Shown: in pieces, positions 63,985 to 64,000 of the stretch
Layout: the number at the start of each line of letters is the position of its first letter
How positions within the stretch are numbered: the stretch's first letter is position 1
Source: Atopobium sp. UBA1382
Lineage (GTDB): Bacteria; Actinomycetota; Coriobacteriia; Coriobacteriales; Atopobiaceae
Reading direction: 5' to 3'
Length of the DNA: 64,000 bases
Assembly (NCBI GenBank): GCA_002305805.1
Contig: DBQY01000016.1
Span: forward strand, 506 to 64,505
Program-made: the position numbers and the translations under genes
Notes under the pieces: generated by a model
Database searches by the model: none
What the model saw: the letters and a program-made list of their open reading frames with translations, nothing else
Told to the model about the DNA's origin: nothing

Positions 63985-64000
63985 GTGCTGAGCTATCGTA

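Overview
This is a high-GC (about two-thirds G+C by eye) bacterial chromosome segment. Gene content and protein style suggest a fermentative, anaerobic member of the Coriobacteriia, probably Atopobiaceae (Olsenella-like). The evidence is pyruvate:ferredoxin oxidoreductase, rubrerythrin, paired GlgC/GlgD, an OYE-like flavin/4Fe-4S ene-reductase, a single-chain MurT-GatD, QueT plus GluQ, and a Coriobacteriia-type endonuclease-fold protein. The taxonomy is an inference; no rRNA is present.

Layout. 1-3 kb: the 5' part of mfd. 3.2-15 kb: a minus-strand glycogen block in transcription order glgB, glgP, glgC, glgD, glgA and a fused GH13-GH77 enzyme, covering glucan synthesis, branching, phosphorolysis and disproportionation. 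15-25 kb: rubrerythrin, a cluster-less MutY-like glycosylase coupled to an Rrf2 regulator, a HAD phosphatase, tRNA-Asp, a membrane protein, recR-ybaB-dnaX, a pair of bacterial PH-domain membrane proteins and the SRP RNA. 25-32.5 kb: adenine deaminase, a YcxB-like membrane protein, and the trehalose locus (treC, treP, divergent treR) with three TreR-like palindromes between the divergent genes. 32.8-40.3 kb: two tandem esterases, nucleoside hydrolase with ribokinase, a DUF362 ferredoxin protein and an ene-reductase. 40.5-51 kb: pgi, thioredoxin, a PAP2 phosphatase, a four-gene operon (glycosyltransferase, LytS-type kinase, LytTR regulator, phosphoesterase), queT, and fused murT-gatD. 51-64 kb: nifJ, membrane and unknown proteins, purH, a GNAT, gluQ, tRNA-Ser, tRNA-Arg, serS, an inverted-repeat-bounded endonuclease-like gene and tRNA-Leu.

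The genes form a coherent picture. Trehalose-6-phosphate and glycogen feed glucose phosphates to pgi, and pyruvate is oxidised by NifJ. Purines are made by PurH and salvaged by adenine deaminase, nucleoside hydrolase and ribokinase. Queuosine precursor uptake (QueT) can support GluQ, which modifies tRNA-Asp; a tRNA-Asp gene lies in the same window.

The most unusual content is between the genes. (i) Three copies of a roughly 190-bp composite element are built from 31-bp-period units, with two inverted units facing three or four direct ones. (ii) A 1.35-kb AT-richer block is formed by two nearly identical inverted 80-bp repeats around an endonuclease-fold gene. (iii) Units bounded by GGTTTGGGTTC / GAACCCAAACC occur as a 101-bp twin pair between genes and again inside the dnaX coding sequence. 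(iv) A short word, GGCGAGAAGRAC, recurs in nearly every intergenic gap. (v) Several unrelated long hairpins are present. None of these is explained by the annotated genes.
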